Shown in pieces: positions 7,458-13,476 of a stretch of DNA of 14,886 bases. Numbering within the stretch: the stretch's first letter is position 1; every line of letters begins with the position of its first letter. The stretch comes from Pseudomonadota bacterium (GTDB taxonomy: Bacteria; Pseudomonadota; Gammaproteobacteria; Burkholderiales; Burkholderiaceae_E). Location: assembly GCA_023389175.1 (NCBI GenBank), contig JAEWEW010000352.1, positions 1-14,886 on the forward strand, written 5' to 3'. The notes under the pieces are model-generated. The model was not told the origin of the DNA. It saw only the letters and a program-made list of their open reading frames with translations, and ran no database searches. Made by a program: the position numbers and the translations under genes.

Positions 7458-7480
7458 AAGGCCGCCGCACCGGCGGCCTT
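7458..7480. terminator. Bidirectional terminator between coxC and the DUF2909 gene
   Basis: AAGGCCGCCG (7458-7467) and CGGCGGCCTT (7471-7480) form a perfect 10-bp stem with a three-base CAC loop. It lies between convergent genes, 107 bases after the coxC stop and 30 bases past the stop of the minus-strand DUF2909 gene. The sequence after it on the plus strand (CTGCATTCTGG) is only mildly T-rich. Symmetry, stem strength and position support a terminator serving both directions. Confidence 0.65.
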
Positions 7481-7509
7481 CTGCATTCTGGCGCGGGCTT
7501 GGCCGGCAG

Positions 7510-7719
7510 CTAGGGTCCGACCGGCAGGCCGGTGCTCTTGATCCAGCCCATCCAGTACGAGAACAGGATGAAGAGGAACAGGGCCACCGACAGGCCGACC
7601 CGCGCGGTCAGCGCCCAGGCGGTGTTGCGCGAGCGCCCACGATCGCGAAGGATGAAGAAGCCGGCTCCCGCGAGGCTCGCGAAGATCATGATGAAAACGA
7701 TGATGATGAGCGGTTTCAC
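7510..7719 (-). CDS. DUF2909 (twin transmembrane) family protein
   Basis: This 69-residue protein is encoded opposite to its oxidase neighbours. It has two hydrophobic helices (about 3-24 and 41-60) joined by a basic loop, RDRGRSRN (25-32), followed by AWALTARVGLS, and ends in KSTGLPVGP. Length, double helix and the RD-K/R-G loop fit the DUF2909 twin-transmembrane family, which typically sits between coxC and SURF1 in Betaproteobacteria. The basic loop predicts a hairpin with both ends in the periplasm. The start is GTG at 7719; no clear ribosome binding site precedes it. The function is unknown; conserved location suggests a role in oxidase assembly. It is divergent from the SURF1 gene across a very short intergene. 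Confidence 0.8.
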   Translation of the reverse strand: MKPLIIIVFIMIFASLAGAGFFILRDRGRSRNTAWALTARVGLSVALFLFILFSYWMGWIKSTGLPVGP

Positions 7720-7730
7720 GGTGACGGCCC

Positions 7731-7757
7731 GGACGGGGCGGACGGGGCGGACGGCGC
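7731..7757. repeat. Three tandem 9-base repeats in the divergent intergene
   Basis: GGACGGGGC occurs at 7731-7739 and 7740-7748, followed by a one-mismatch copy GGACGGCGC at 7749-7757. The repeat fills most of the space between the divergent DUF2909 and SURF1 starts, where promoters or operators would be expected. No good -10 box is visible beside it. Confidence 0.6.
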
Positions 7758-7794
7758 CGTGGCGAGCAAGGCGCGTCGGTTGCCGCTGCGGCAG

Positions 7795-8607
7795 ATGACC
7801 TCATTCTACGGCCGCGGCTCGATCCTCATGGCGAGCGTCGTCGCCTTGCTCGTGGCGGCGCTGGGTGCCTCGCTCGGCTTCTGGCAGTTGCGGCGGGCGG
7901 ACGAGAAGGCGGCGATGCAGGCGGAAATGGACCGTGCCGCGGCGGCCGCGCCGCTGGATGTCGCTTCGGCCCTGGCCGCGGCCGGCGCAGGCAGCGGCGA
8001 CGACCGCGGCGCGGGCAACCGCGACAGCGGCGAGGATGCGGTCGCGGCACTGGATGGTCGTCGGGTGATCGCGCGGGGCACGCTGGAGTCCGAGTACACC
8101 ATCTTCCTTGACAACCGGACCCGTGAAGGCGTGGCCGGCTTCCATGTGCTCTCGCCGCTGCGGCTTGCGGACTCCGACCGGGCGGTGCTGGTGCTGCGCG
8201 GCTGGGCACCGCGCCATCCGGCCGACCGGACCCGACTGCCGCCGGTGCCGACACCGGCGGAGCCGGTGGTGGTGGAAGGCACGGCCCAGGCGCGGCTCGC
8301 CCAGCCGCTGCAGCTCGGCGAGGACCCGGCGCCGAGGCCCGGCGAGCGGCTGTGGCAGCATTTCGACTATGAGAAGTTCACGCGCTGGAGCGGACTGGCC
8401 CTCGTGCCGGTCATCATCCGGCAAACGGCGGAACCGGCCTACCAAGACGGGCTCGCCAGGGACTGGAACCAGCCCGGGGTGTCGGTTGACCGGCACCACG
8501 GCTATGCGTTCCAGTGGTTCGCGCTGACCGCCATGACCCTCGTCTTCTGGGGCGTGCTGCTGCGTCGGCACTTCAAGGGTAGCGATGTCCACGTCAACGA
8601 CGCCTGA
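7795..8607 (+). CDS. SURF1 family oxidase assembly protein
   Basis: SURF1 proteins are inner-membrane factors needed for efficient heme a incorporation into subunit I. The 270-residue product has the family plan: an N-terminal helix (about 9-28) ending in GFWQLRRADEK (28-38), a periplasmic domain with FLDNRTREGVAGFHVLSPL (104-122) and VLRGWAPR (133-140), and a C-terminal helix opened by HHGYAFQWFALT (234-245). A Gly/Asp/Ala-rich stretch (about 60-85) replaces a normally short connection. The start is uncertain: ATG 7795 lacks a ribosome binding site, and GTG 7759, in frame, would add twelve residues with more basic charge before the helix. It begins the assembly block and overlaps the next gene by 23 bases. 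The family call is certain; the gene is often called shy1 or surf1. Confidence 0.9.
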   Translation: MTSFYGRGSILMASVVALLVAALGASLGFWQLRRADEKAAMQAEMDRAAAAAPLDVASALAAAGAGSGDDRGAGNRDSGEDAVAALDGRRVIARGTLESEYTIFLDNRTREGVAGFHVLSPLRLADSDRAVLVLRGWAPRHPADRTRLPPVPTPAEPVVVEGTAQARLAQPLQLGEDPAPRPGERLWQHFDYEKFTRWSGLALVPVIIRQTAEPAYQDGLARDWNQPGVSVDRHHGYAFQWFALTAMTLVFWGVLLRRHFKGSDVHVNDA

Positions 8608-9304
8608 ACCAGGCCAGGGCAGTCAGGCCACCGCCGCGCGACCGCCGCGCCGCGGGGCCTGGAAGCTCTACCTGCTCCTTGCCATCTGCATCGCGCCGGT
8701 GGTGGCCTCCTACCTGCTGTACTACGTGTTTCCGCCGAGCGGCCGTACCAACTACGGCGACCTGATCGAGCCGCAGCGGCCGGTGCCGCCGATCGCGACC
8801 CGACTGGTTCACCGGGCGGAGGATCAGGGGGTGCAGGCGAGCAGCGACGGCGGGCAGGGCAGCGACGGCGGGCAGGTCAGCACCGGGGAGAGCGGCAACG
8901 GCCGGGTGCCCGAAGGCCTGGCCGCATTTCGCGGCCGATGGCTGCTGGTCGCGATCGACTCCGGTGCCTGCAGCCTGGAATGCGCCAGGAAGCTCTTCTT
9001 CATGCGCCAGACCCACGCTTCGCTCGGCAAGGAGCGCGACCGGGTGGCGCGGGTGCTGCTCGTCACCGACTCGGAACCTCTGCCCGCCAAGGTGCTCGCG
9101 GCGTATCCCGACCTGACCGTGCTGCAGGCGGCGCCGGATGATCTTGCCAGGCTTTTCCCGGTGACCGACCAGACCGGCCTCGCGGACCATGTCTTCGTGA
9201 TCGATCCATTGCAGAACCTGATGATGCGGTTCCCGCGGGATCCGGATCCGGCCCGTACCCGCAAGGACCTGCAGCGGTTGCTGAGGGCTTCCCGTGTCGG
9301 CTGA
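8585..9304 (+). CDS. SCO/thioredoxin-like membrane protein of the cox cluster
   Basis: This 239-residue protein has a cytoplasmic N-terminus rich in Pro and Ser, one membrane helix (about 28-48) and a periplasmic domain that looks like a reduced thioredoxin fold. The segment WLLVAIDSGACSLECARKL (119-137) places C129 and C133 in a CxxxC pair, the spacing used by SCO copper chaperones. DHVFVIDP (201-208) resembles the SCO strand that carries the copper-binding histidine, here H202. A Ser/Gly-rich linker (about 84-108) with an internal repeat separates helix and domain. Related proteins sit between SURF1 and ctaA in Betaproteobacteria and are sometimes mislabelled as oxidase subunits. A thiol reductase or copper-handling role is inferred, not shown. 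ATG 8585 lies inside the end of the SURF1 gene and the stop lies inside ctaA, so the three are probably co-translated. Confidence 0.7.
   Translation: MSTSTTPEPGQGSQATAARPPRRGAWKLYLLLAICIAPVVASYLLYYVFPPSGRTNYGDLIEPQRPVPPIATRLVHRAEDQGVQASSDGGQGSDGGQVSTGESGNGRVPEGLAAFRGRWLLVAIDSGACSLECARKLFFMRQTHASLGKERDRVARVLLVTDSEPLPAKVLAAYPDLTVLQAAPDDLARLFPVTDQTGLADHVFVIDPLQNLMMRFPRDPDPARTRKDLQRLLRASRVG
8841..8876 (+). repeat. Perfect 18-base tandem duplication inside the SCO-like gene
   Basis: GCAGCGACGGCGGGCAGG occurs twice back to back (8841-8858 and 8859-8876). It is in frame and encodes the SDGGQ repeat of the flexible linker between the membrane helix and the thioredoxin-like domain, so a copy-number change would alter linker length by six residues without a frameshift. 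Confidence 0.9.
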
Positions 9305-10430
9305 TACCGCCCCCACCGTCGACCGGGCCGCGGTCGCGTTCCGCCAATCCGGCCGGGTCATGCGCTCGCGGCGGTTCGCGTGGCTGCTCGGGCTCGCGGT
9401 CTTCATCACCTTCGACCTGATCATGTTCGGCGCCTTCGTGCGCGTCGCCGATGCGGGGCTGGGTTGTCCGGACTGGCCGGGCTGCTACGGCAAGGTCACG
9501 CCGTTCGGTGCCATGGACAACATCCGGGCCGAGGCGCTCGCCCGGCCGGATGGACCGGTCACGGTCTTCAAGGCCTGGGTGGAGATGCTCCATCGCTACA
9601 TCGCGAGCGGCCTCGGGCTGCTGATCATCGTGCTGGCGGTCATGGCCTGGCGCATGCGCCGCGACGAGCCGGTGCCGGCGGCCGACGGCGGCCGCCTGGC
9701 CGGGCGACCCTCGTTCGTGCTGGCGGTCGTGACGCTGGCCTGGGTGATCCTGCAGGGCCTCTTCGGCATGTGGACGGTGACGCTGCGGCTGCAGCCGGCG
9801 GTGGTCACCGCCCACCTCCTCGGCGGCATGGCGCTTTTCGCGCTGCTGCTCATGCAACGCAACCGGGTGGTGGCGCAGCCGGCGGTTGCGCCCGATGCAG
9901 CCCGGGTGCACGGCTGGGCCATGCTCGCGCTGTTGCTCGTGTTCCTGCAGATCGCGCTGGGCGGCTGGGTCAGCAGTAATTACGCCACGCTCGCCTGTCG
10001 CGACTTCCCCACCTGCCAGGGTTCCTGGTGGCCGCCGATGGACCTGGCGGCCGGCTTCCAGCTCTGGCGACCGCTGGGGATGACGGCCGATGGTGCAGGA
10101 TTACCGTTTCCCGCGCTCACCGCAATTCATTATGCACACCGCCTGATGGCTTACCTGGTGCTGCTGGTGGTGGGTGTCCTGGCATGGCGCATCCGCCGCG
10201 TGCAGGGTCTGGAGCGGATCGGCCGATGGCTGCTGGTCGTCCTCGCCGCGCAGGTGGTCACCGGCCTCACCAACATCTTCCTCGACTGGCCCGCGGCCGC
10301 GGCCGTGCTCCACACCGGCGGCGCGACGGCGCTGGTGGGCCTCCTCCTCATGCTAAACTTCAGGAGTGGCGCGGCCGGCCGAGCGGCCCCGGCGCGTACC
10401 ATGCATTCCCCCGTCAAGCCTGCGCTCTGA
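9294..10430 (+). CDS. ctaA: Heme A synthase (COX15/CtaA family)
   Basis: CtaA oxidises the C8 methyl group of heme o to a formyl group, giving heme a, in the inner membrane. The 378-residue protein has eight predicted helices in two homologous halves. The four expected heme-ligand histidines are visible: H100 (EMLHRYIA), H174 (VTAHLLGG), H282 (HYAHRL) and H340 (VLHTGG). Glutamate E97 precedes the first as in the family. Cysteine pairs C58/C64 (GLGCPDWPGC) and C235/C241 sit in the periplasmic loops of each half. GTG 9294 is preceded by GAGGG (9283-9287) at six-base spacing and overlaps the upstream gene by 11 bases. Product heme a is used by CoxA; substrate comes from CtaB, encoded next. Confidence 0.95.
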   Translation: MSADTAPTVDRAAVAFRQSGRVMRSRRFAWLLGLAVFITFDLIMFGAFVRVADAGLGCPDWPGCYGKVTPFGAMDNIRAEALARPDGPVTVFKAWVEMLHRYIASGLGLLIIVLAVMAWRMRRDEPVPAADGGRLAGRPSFVLAVVTLAWVILQGLFGMWTVTLRLQPAVVTAHLLGGMALFALLLMQRNRVVAQPAVAPDAARVHGWAMLALLLVFLQIALGGWVSSNYATLACRDFPTCQGSWWPPMDLAAGFQLWRPLGMTADGAGLPFPALTAIHYAHRLMAYLVLLVVGVLAWRIRRVQGLERIGRWLLVVLAAQVVTGLTNIFLDWPAAAAVLHTGGATALVGLLLMLNFRSGAAGRAAPARTMHSPVKPAL

Positions 10431-10525
10431 CCTGCGGTCGGCAGGATCGCTTGCGCAGCGTCGGTTCGCCGCTCGCCCGTCCGTACGGTCGGACTGCCCA
10501 GGCACCAAGCAACCAGGCCCAGCAA

Positions 10526-11416
10526 GTGCACGTCACGCAGCTTTCCAGCCAGCCGTTCTCCCGGACGGTGCGGCAGTATGTCCAGCTGACCAAGCCGCGG
10601 GTGGTGATGCTGTCGGTGTTCTGCGCGGTGATCGGCATGTTCCTTGCCACCGACGGCATGGTGCCGCTTCCGGTGCTGCTGGCCGGGACGGGCGGTATCA
10701 CGCTGCTTGCCGCCTCGGGCTTCGTGCTGAACTGTCTGATCGAGCGCCATACCGACGCCCAGATGCGGCGCACCGCCCATCGCAGCGTGGCTCGCGGCCA
10801 GGTCGGGGTGGGGCAGGCCCTTGCGTTTGCAACCGTGCTCGGCTGCGCGGGCTCCAGCCTGCTCTACTTCTACGTGAATGCGCTCACGATGTGGCTCACC
10901 ATCGCCACCTTCGTGGCGTATGCGCTCGTCTATACCGTGCTGCTCAAGCCGCGCACACCGCAGAACATCGTGATCGGCGGCGCCTCCGGCGCGATGCCGC
11001 CGGTGCTGGGCTGGGCCGCGGTCACCGGCGAAGTCTCCGCGCCGGCCCTGGTGATGTTCCTGATCATCTTCGTGTGGACCCCGCCGCATTTCTGGTCGCT
11101 TGCCCTCTACCGGGTCGAGGACTACCGCCGCTCGGGCCTGCCGATGCTGCCGGTGACGCATGGCTCGGCCTTCACCCGGCTCAACATGCTGCTCTACACC
11201 GTGATGCTGGTGGTGGTGAGCATCCTTCCCTACCTGATCGGCATGAGCGGCCTGCTGTATCTGGTCAGCGCGCTGGCGCTTGGCGCGTTGTTCATCTGGT
11301 ATGCCTGGCAGTTGTGGCGCCGATACAGCGATGCGCTCGCGCGCAAGACCTTCGGCTATTCGGTCCTCTACCTGGCCCTGCTGTTCGGCGCCCTGTTGAT
11401 GGACCACTATCTCTGA
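10526..11416 (+). CDS. ctaB: Protoheme IX farnesyltransferase (heme O synthase)
   Basis: CtaB (CyoE/COX10 family, UbiA superfamily) transfers farnesyl from farnesyl diphosphate to heme b to make heme o, the substrate of CtaA. The 296-residue protein has about nine helices. The prenyl-diphosphate-binding motif is N69-C-L-I-E73-R-H-T-D77, followed by the conserved MRRTAHR (80-86), and TPPHFWSLAL (185-194) with EDYRRSGLPMLP (198-209) forms the second conserved loop. An aspartate is usual where E73 stands, a conservative change seen in some homologues. The best start is GTG 10526 before HVTQLSSQPF, with only a weak upstream purine patch, after a 95-base gap from ctaA that shows no promoter I can support. 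Its TGA shares one base with the ATG of the next gene (TGATG). Confidence 0.95.
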   Translation: MHVTQLSSQPFSRTVRQYVQLTKPRVVMLSVFCAVIGMFLATDGMVPLPVLLAGTGGITLLAASGFVLNCLIERHTDAQMRRTAHRSVARGQVGVGQALAFATVLGCAGSSLLYFYVNALTMWLTIATFVAYALVYTVLLKPRTPQNIVIGGASGAMPPVLGWAAVTGEVSAPALVMFLIIFVWTPPHFWSLALYRVEDYRRSGLPMLPVTHGSAFTRLNMLLYTVMLVVVSILPYLIGMSGLLYLVSALALGALFIWYAWQLWRRYSDALARKTFGYSVLYLALLFGALLMDHYL

Positions 11417-12054
11417 TGCCCAGCAGCCCGGATCCGACGGTTCGCATTCCATCCTCTCAGCGCCGGCGTCTTGCCGCGGCCGGCCTGCTGCTCGGCGGCG
11501 CGCTGGTTGCCGGCGGGCTCCTGGGCTGCAGCGAGAAGGCGCCCAGCTTCAAGTCGACCGACATCACCGGTGCCGACTACGGCAAGTCGCTCACGCTCAC
11601 CAACGCTAGCACCGGCCAGCCGGTGTCGCTTTCGGACTTCCGCGGCAAGGTGGTGATGCTGTTCTTCGGCTTCACCCACTGCCCGGACGTGTGCCCGACG
11701 ACGCTGCTGAAGGCGGCGGAGGTGCGCAAGCAGCTCGGCGACGACGCCGGGCGGATGCAGGTGCTGTTCGTGACCGTGGATCCGGAACGCGACTCTGCCG
11801 AGGTGCTGTCCAAGTACGTGCCTGCGTTCGATCCGAGCTTCATTGCGCTGCGCGGGGACCAGGCCGAAACCAACAAGGCGGCGCGCGAATTCAAGGTCTT
11901 CTTCCAGAAGGTGCCGAACCGCGACGGGTCCAGCTACAACGTCGACCACACCGCTGCGTCGTACATCCTGGATCCGGAGGGTCGGCTGCGGCTCTTCGTG
12001 CGTCATACGCAGCCGGTCGAGGAGATCGTCGCGGACCTGCGGCAGCTGCTCTAG
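11416..12054 (+). CDS. SCO1/SenC family copper chaperone (lipoprotein)
   Basis: SCO proteins load copper into, and may reduce, the CuA site of subunit II. The 212-residue product has an arginine-rich N-terminus (RRR at 16-18), a hydrophobic stretch and a probable lipobox LLGC with the lipidated cysteine at 38, so it is likely anchored by lipid in the periplasm. The thioredoxin-like domain holds the copper ligands C89 and C93 in HCPDVCP and H178 in NVDHTAASY, plus the conserved FVTVDPERD (118-126). Size and motifs are typical of complete SCO proteins. ATG 11416 overlaps the ctaB stop by one base, so translation is probably coupled. It ends the assembly block; a weak hairpin follows. Confidence 0.93.
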   Translation: MPSSPDPTVRIPSSQRRRLAAAGLLLGGALVAGGLLGCSEKAPSFKSTDITGADYGKSLTLTNASTGQPVSLSDFRGKVVMLFFGFTHCPDVCPTTLLKAAEVRKQLGDDAGRMQVLFVTVDPERDSAEVLSKYVPAFDPSFIALRGDQAETNKAAREFKVFFQKVPNRDGSSYNVDHTAASYILDPEGRLRLFVRHTQPVEEIVADLRQLL

Positions 12055-12083
12055 CGCCGCCGCGCGCCGCATCGCCCGATCCC

Positions 12084-12105
12084 GCGCGATTGGAATCCGC
12101 GCTTT
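12084..12105 (+). terminator. Weak terminator-like hairpin after sco
   Basis: GCGCG (12084-12088) pairs with CGCGC (12098-12102), with a few extra A-T pairs and one bulged C, followed by TTT (12103-12105). It lies 30 bases after the sco stop, a plausible end for the assembly operon. The stem is short and the T-tract is only three bases. Confidence 0.3.
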
Positions 12106-12131
12106 CGAGCGTGGAAGTGATGGGGGAATTC

Positions 12132-12177
12132 GGGCACACTTCGGGCTGGCCGGCCAGTGTGGGCACACTGCACGTGC
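12132..12177. promoter_or_regulatory. Cluster of inverted and direct repeats upstream of the coiled-coil gene
   Basis: In the 190-base gap between sco and the next gene, GGGCACACT occurs at 12132-12140 and 12161-12169. AGTGTG (12156-12161) pairs with CACACT (12164-12169) around two bases and can alternatively pair with the first CACACT (12135-12140). The perfect palindrome GCACGTGC (12170-12177) adjoins. Such nested dyads suit an operator or a switchable RNA structure. No convincing -10/-35 pair was found nearby, so the promoter of the downstream pair is not located. Confidence 0.4.
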
Positions 12178-12244
12178 CATCCAGGAACGAATTCGGCATC
12201 AATGGTGACGACATGGTGAGTCCACGCGACGCGGAGTACCGTCA

Positions 12245-13447
12245 GTGAGCGGGTTCGTGTGGCTCGTGCTCGGCCTGCTGATCGGATGGCTGATCGAGCT
12301 CGCCATCGATTACCGCTACTGGCGTCGCCATGCGCGCCTCGAGGCGGAAAGGATCGCGCAGCGAGAGGCCGCCCTGGCCGCGCGCGGTGCGGACCTCGAC
12401 GGGCGGGAGACGGCCCTCGCCGCGCGCGACGCGGAGCTCACGGAGCTGCAGTCGACGCTCACCGCGCGGGACGCGGAGCTGATGGCCCAGGCCAAGCGCA
12501 TCGACGAGCGCAACGAGGAGGTCACCCGCCGGGAACAGGCGATGGACAAGCGCCGTGCCGATCTCGACCGCATGGGCACCACCCTCAACGAGCGCGAGAA
12601 GGACATCAATGCGCGGAACGAGGCGCTGAAGCCGCGTGAAGCGGACGTGGCGGCCCGGATGGAGAAGCTCGAGACCGGCGAGGCCGACGTGGCCAGGCGG
12701 GTTGCCGCTGTCTCCAATCGCGAGTCCGCGATGCAGAACTGGGAGCAGCGCCTGCTCGGCCGGGAGCAGGAGCTGGGCGACAAGGAATCGGAGCTGGTCC
12801 GCAAGGCCGCCAGCGCGGACGTGCTGCGCGCCGAGCTGGAAGCGGCCAAGGGTCTGATGCGGCGGCAATACCAGACGCCGGACGGCGCCGACGACCTGCA
12901 GGCGATCGAAGGCATCGGGCCGAAGATCGCCAACCTGCTGCGCAATGCCGACATCCGGACCTTCGAGCGGCTGTCGGAGACATCGCTTGGCGAGCTGACC
13001 CGCCTGCTGGAATCCGGCGGTCCCCGCTTCGGCCTGGCCGATCCGCTCACCTGGGCCGAGCAGGCGTCGTTGCTGTTCAACGGCGACTATGTCGGCTTCG
13101 AGCAGCTGAAGGAAGAGCTGATCGGGGGTGTGCGCCGGGAAGCCGAGGCGCTGCAGGCGGCGAACGAGCCGGCGCCGGAGGTTCCGGCGGGAGGCGCGTC
13201 GAAGTCCGGCACGACCGGGTCCGAGGAGGCCCACGCGGCCACCTCCGATGGACCGCTTTTCGACGCGGCGGCGCGGCCGGACGATGCCGACCCGATCGAT
13301 GACAGTGATGCCGCGGCCGACGTTCCGGCCGACGCGGCGGTTGACGCCTCGGCTGATGCGGCGACCGACGAGGAGCCCGAGGATGGCGACCGGCGCGAGG
13401 CGGAGATCGGGTCCGACGATCCGGCGCGACGTCGCGATACGCGCTGA
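12245..13447 (+). CDS. Membrane-anchored coiled-coil protein with helix-hairpin-helix-like domain
   Basis: I do not recognise a named gene. The 400-residue product has one N-terminal membrane helix (about 4-22) followed by basic YRYWRRHAR, predicting a cytoplasmic body. A long charged, heptad-like coiled coil (about 30-205) is built from recurring units such as ARDAEL (60-65 and 74-79). Then comes a compact domain (about 214-292) opening with DDLQAIEGIGPKIANLL (216-232), the pattern of helix-hairpin-helix folds that bind DNA non-specifically or act as protein modules. The tail (300-400) is Ala/Asp/Glu-rich and probably disordered. GTG 12245 has GGAG (12233-12236) eight bases upstream and forms GTGA with the stop of an upstream 11-codon frame. 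The next gene begins 29 bases after the stop. The architecture is clear and the function unknown. Confidence 0.75.
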   Translation: MSGFVWLVLGLLIGWLIELAIDYRYWRRHARLEAERIAQREAALAARGADLDGRETALAARDAELTELQSTLTARDAELMAQAKRIDERNEEVTRREQAMDKRRADLDRMGTTLNEREKDINARNEALKPREADVAARMEKLETGEADVARRVAAVSNRESAMQNWEQRLLGREQELGDKESELVRKAASADVLRAELEAAKGLMRRQYQTPDGADDLQAIEGIGPKIANLLRNADIRTFERLSETSLGELTRLLESGGPRFGLADPLTWAEQASLLFNGDYVGFEQLKEELIGGVRREAEALQAANEPAPEVPAGGASKSGTTGSEEAHAATSDGPLFDAAARPDDADPIDDSDAAADVPADAAVDASADAATDEEPEDGDRREAEIGSDDPARRRDTR

Positions 13448-13476
13448 GCCCGCCGAGCCGATCCGCACCTACCGGA

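Noticed and set aside
10151..11452. Long minus-strand frame opposite ctaA/ctaB
   Set aside because: Composition is dominated by His, Gln, Glu and Arg as expected from the antisense of membrane protein codons, and it crosses the ends of real genes.
12126..12193. Two GAATTC sites flanking the repeat cluster, considered as a sign of insertion
   Set aside because: Six-base matches are expected by chance; no target duplication, terminal repeat or transposase is present.
11691..12248. Plus-strand frame reading through the end of sco into the gap
   Set aside because: It is an alternative phase of sco with no recognisable domain. Only its final 11 codons from ATG 12213 are considered, as a possible leader frame.
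12245..12900. Possible CRISPR-like or satellite repeat in the coiled-coil gene
   Set aside because: The recurring sequence is explained by heptad codon repetition; units are diverged, unspaced and in frame.
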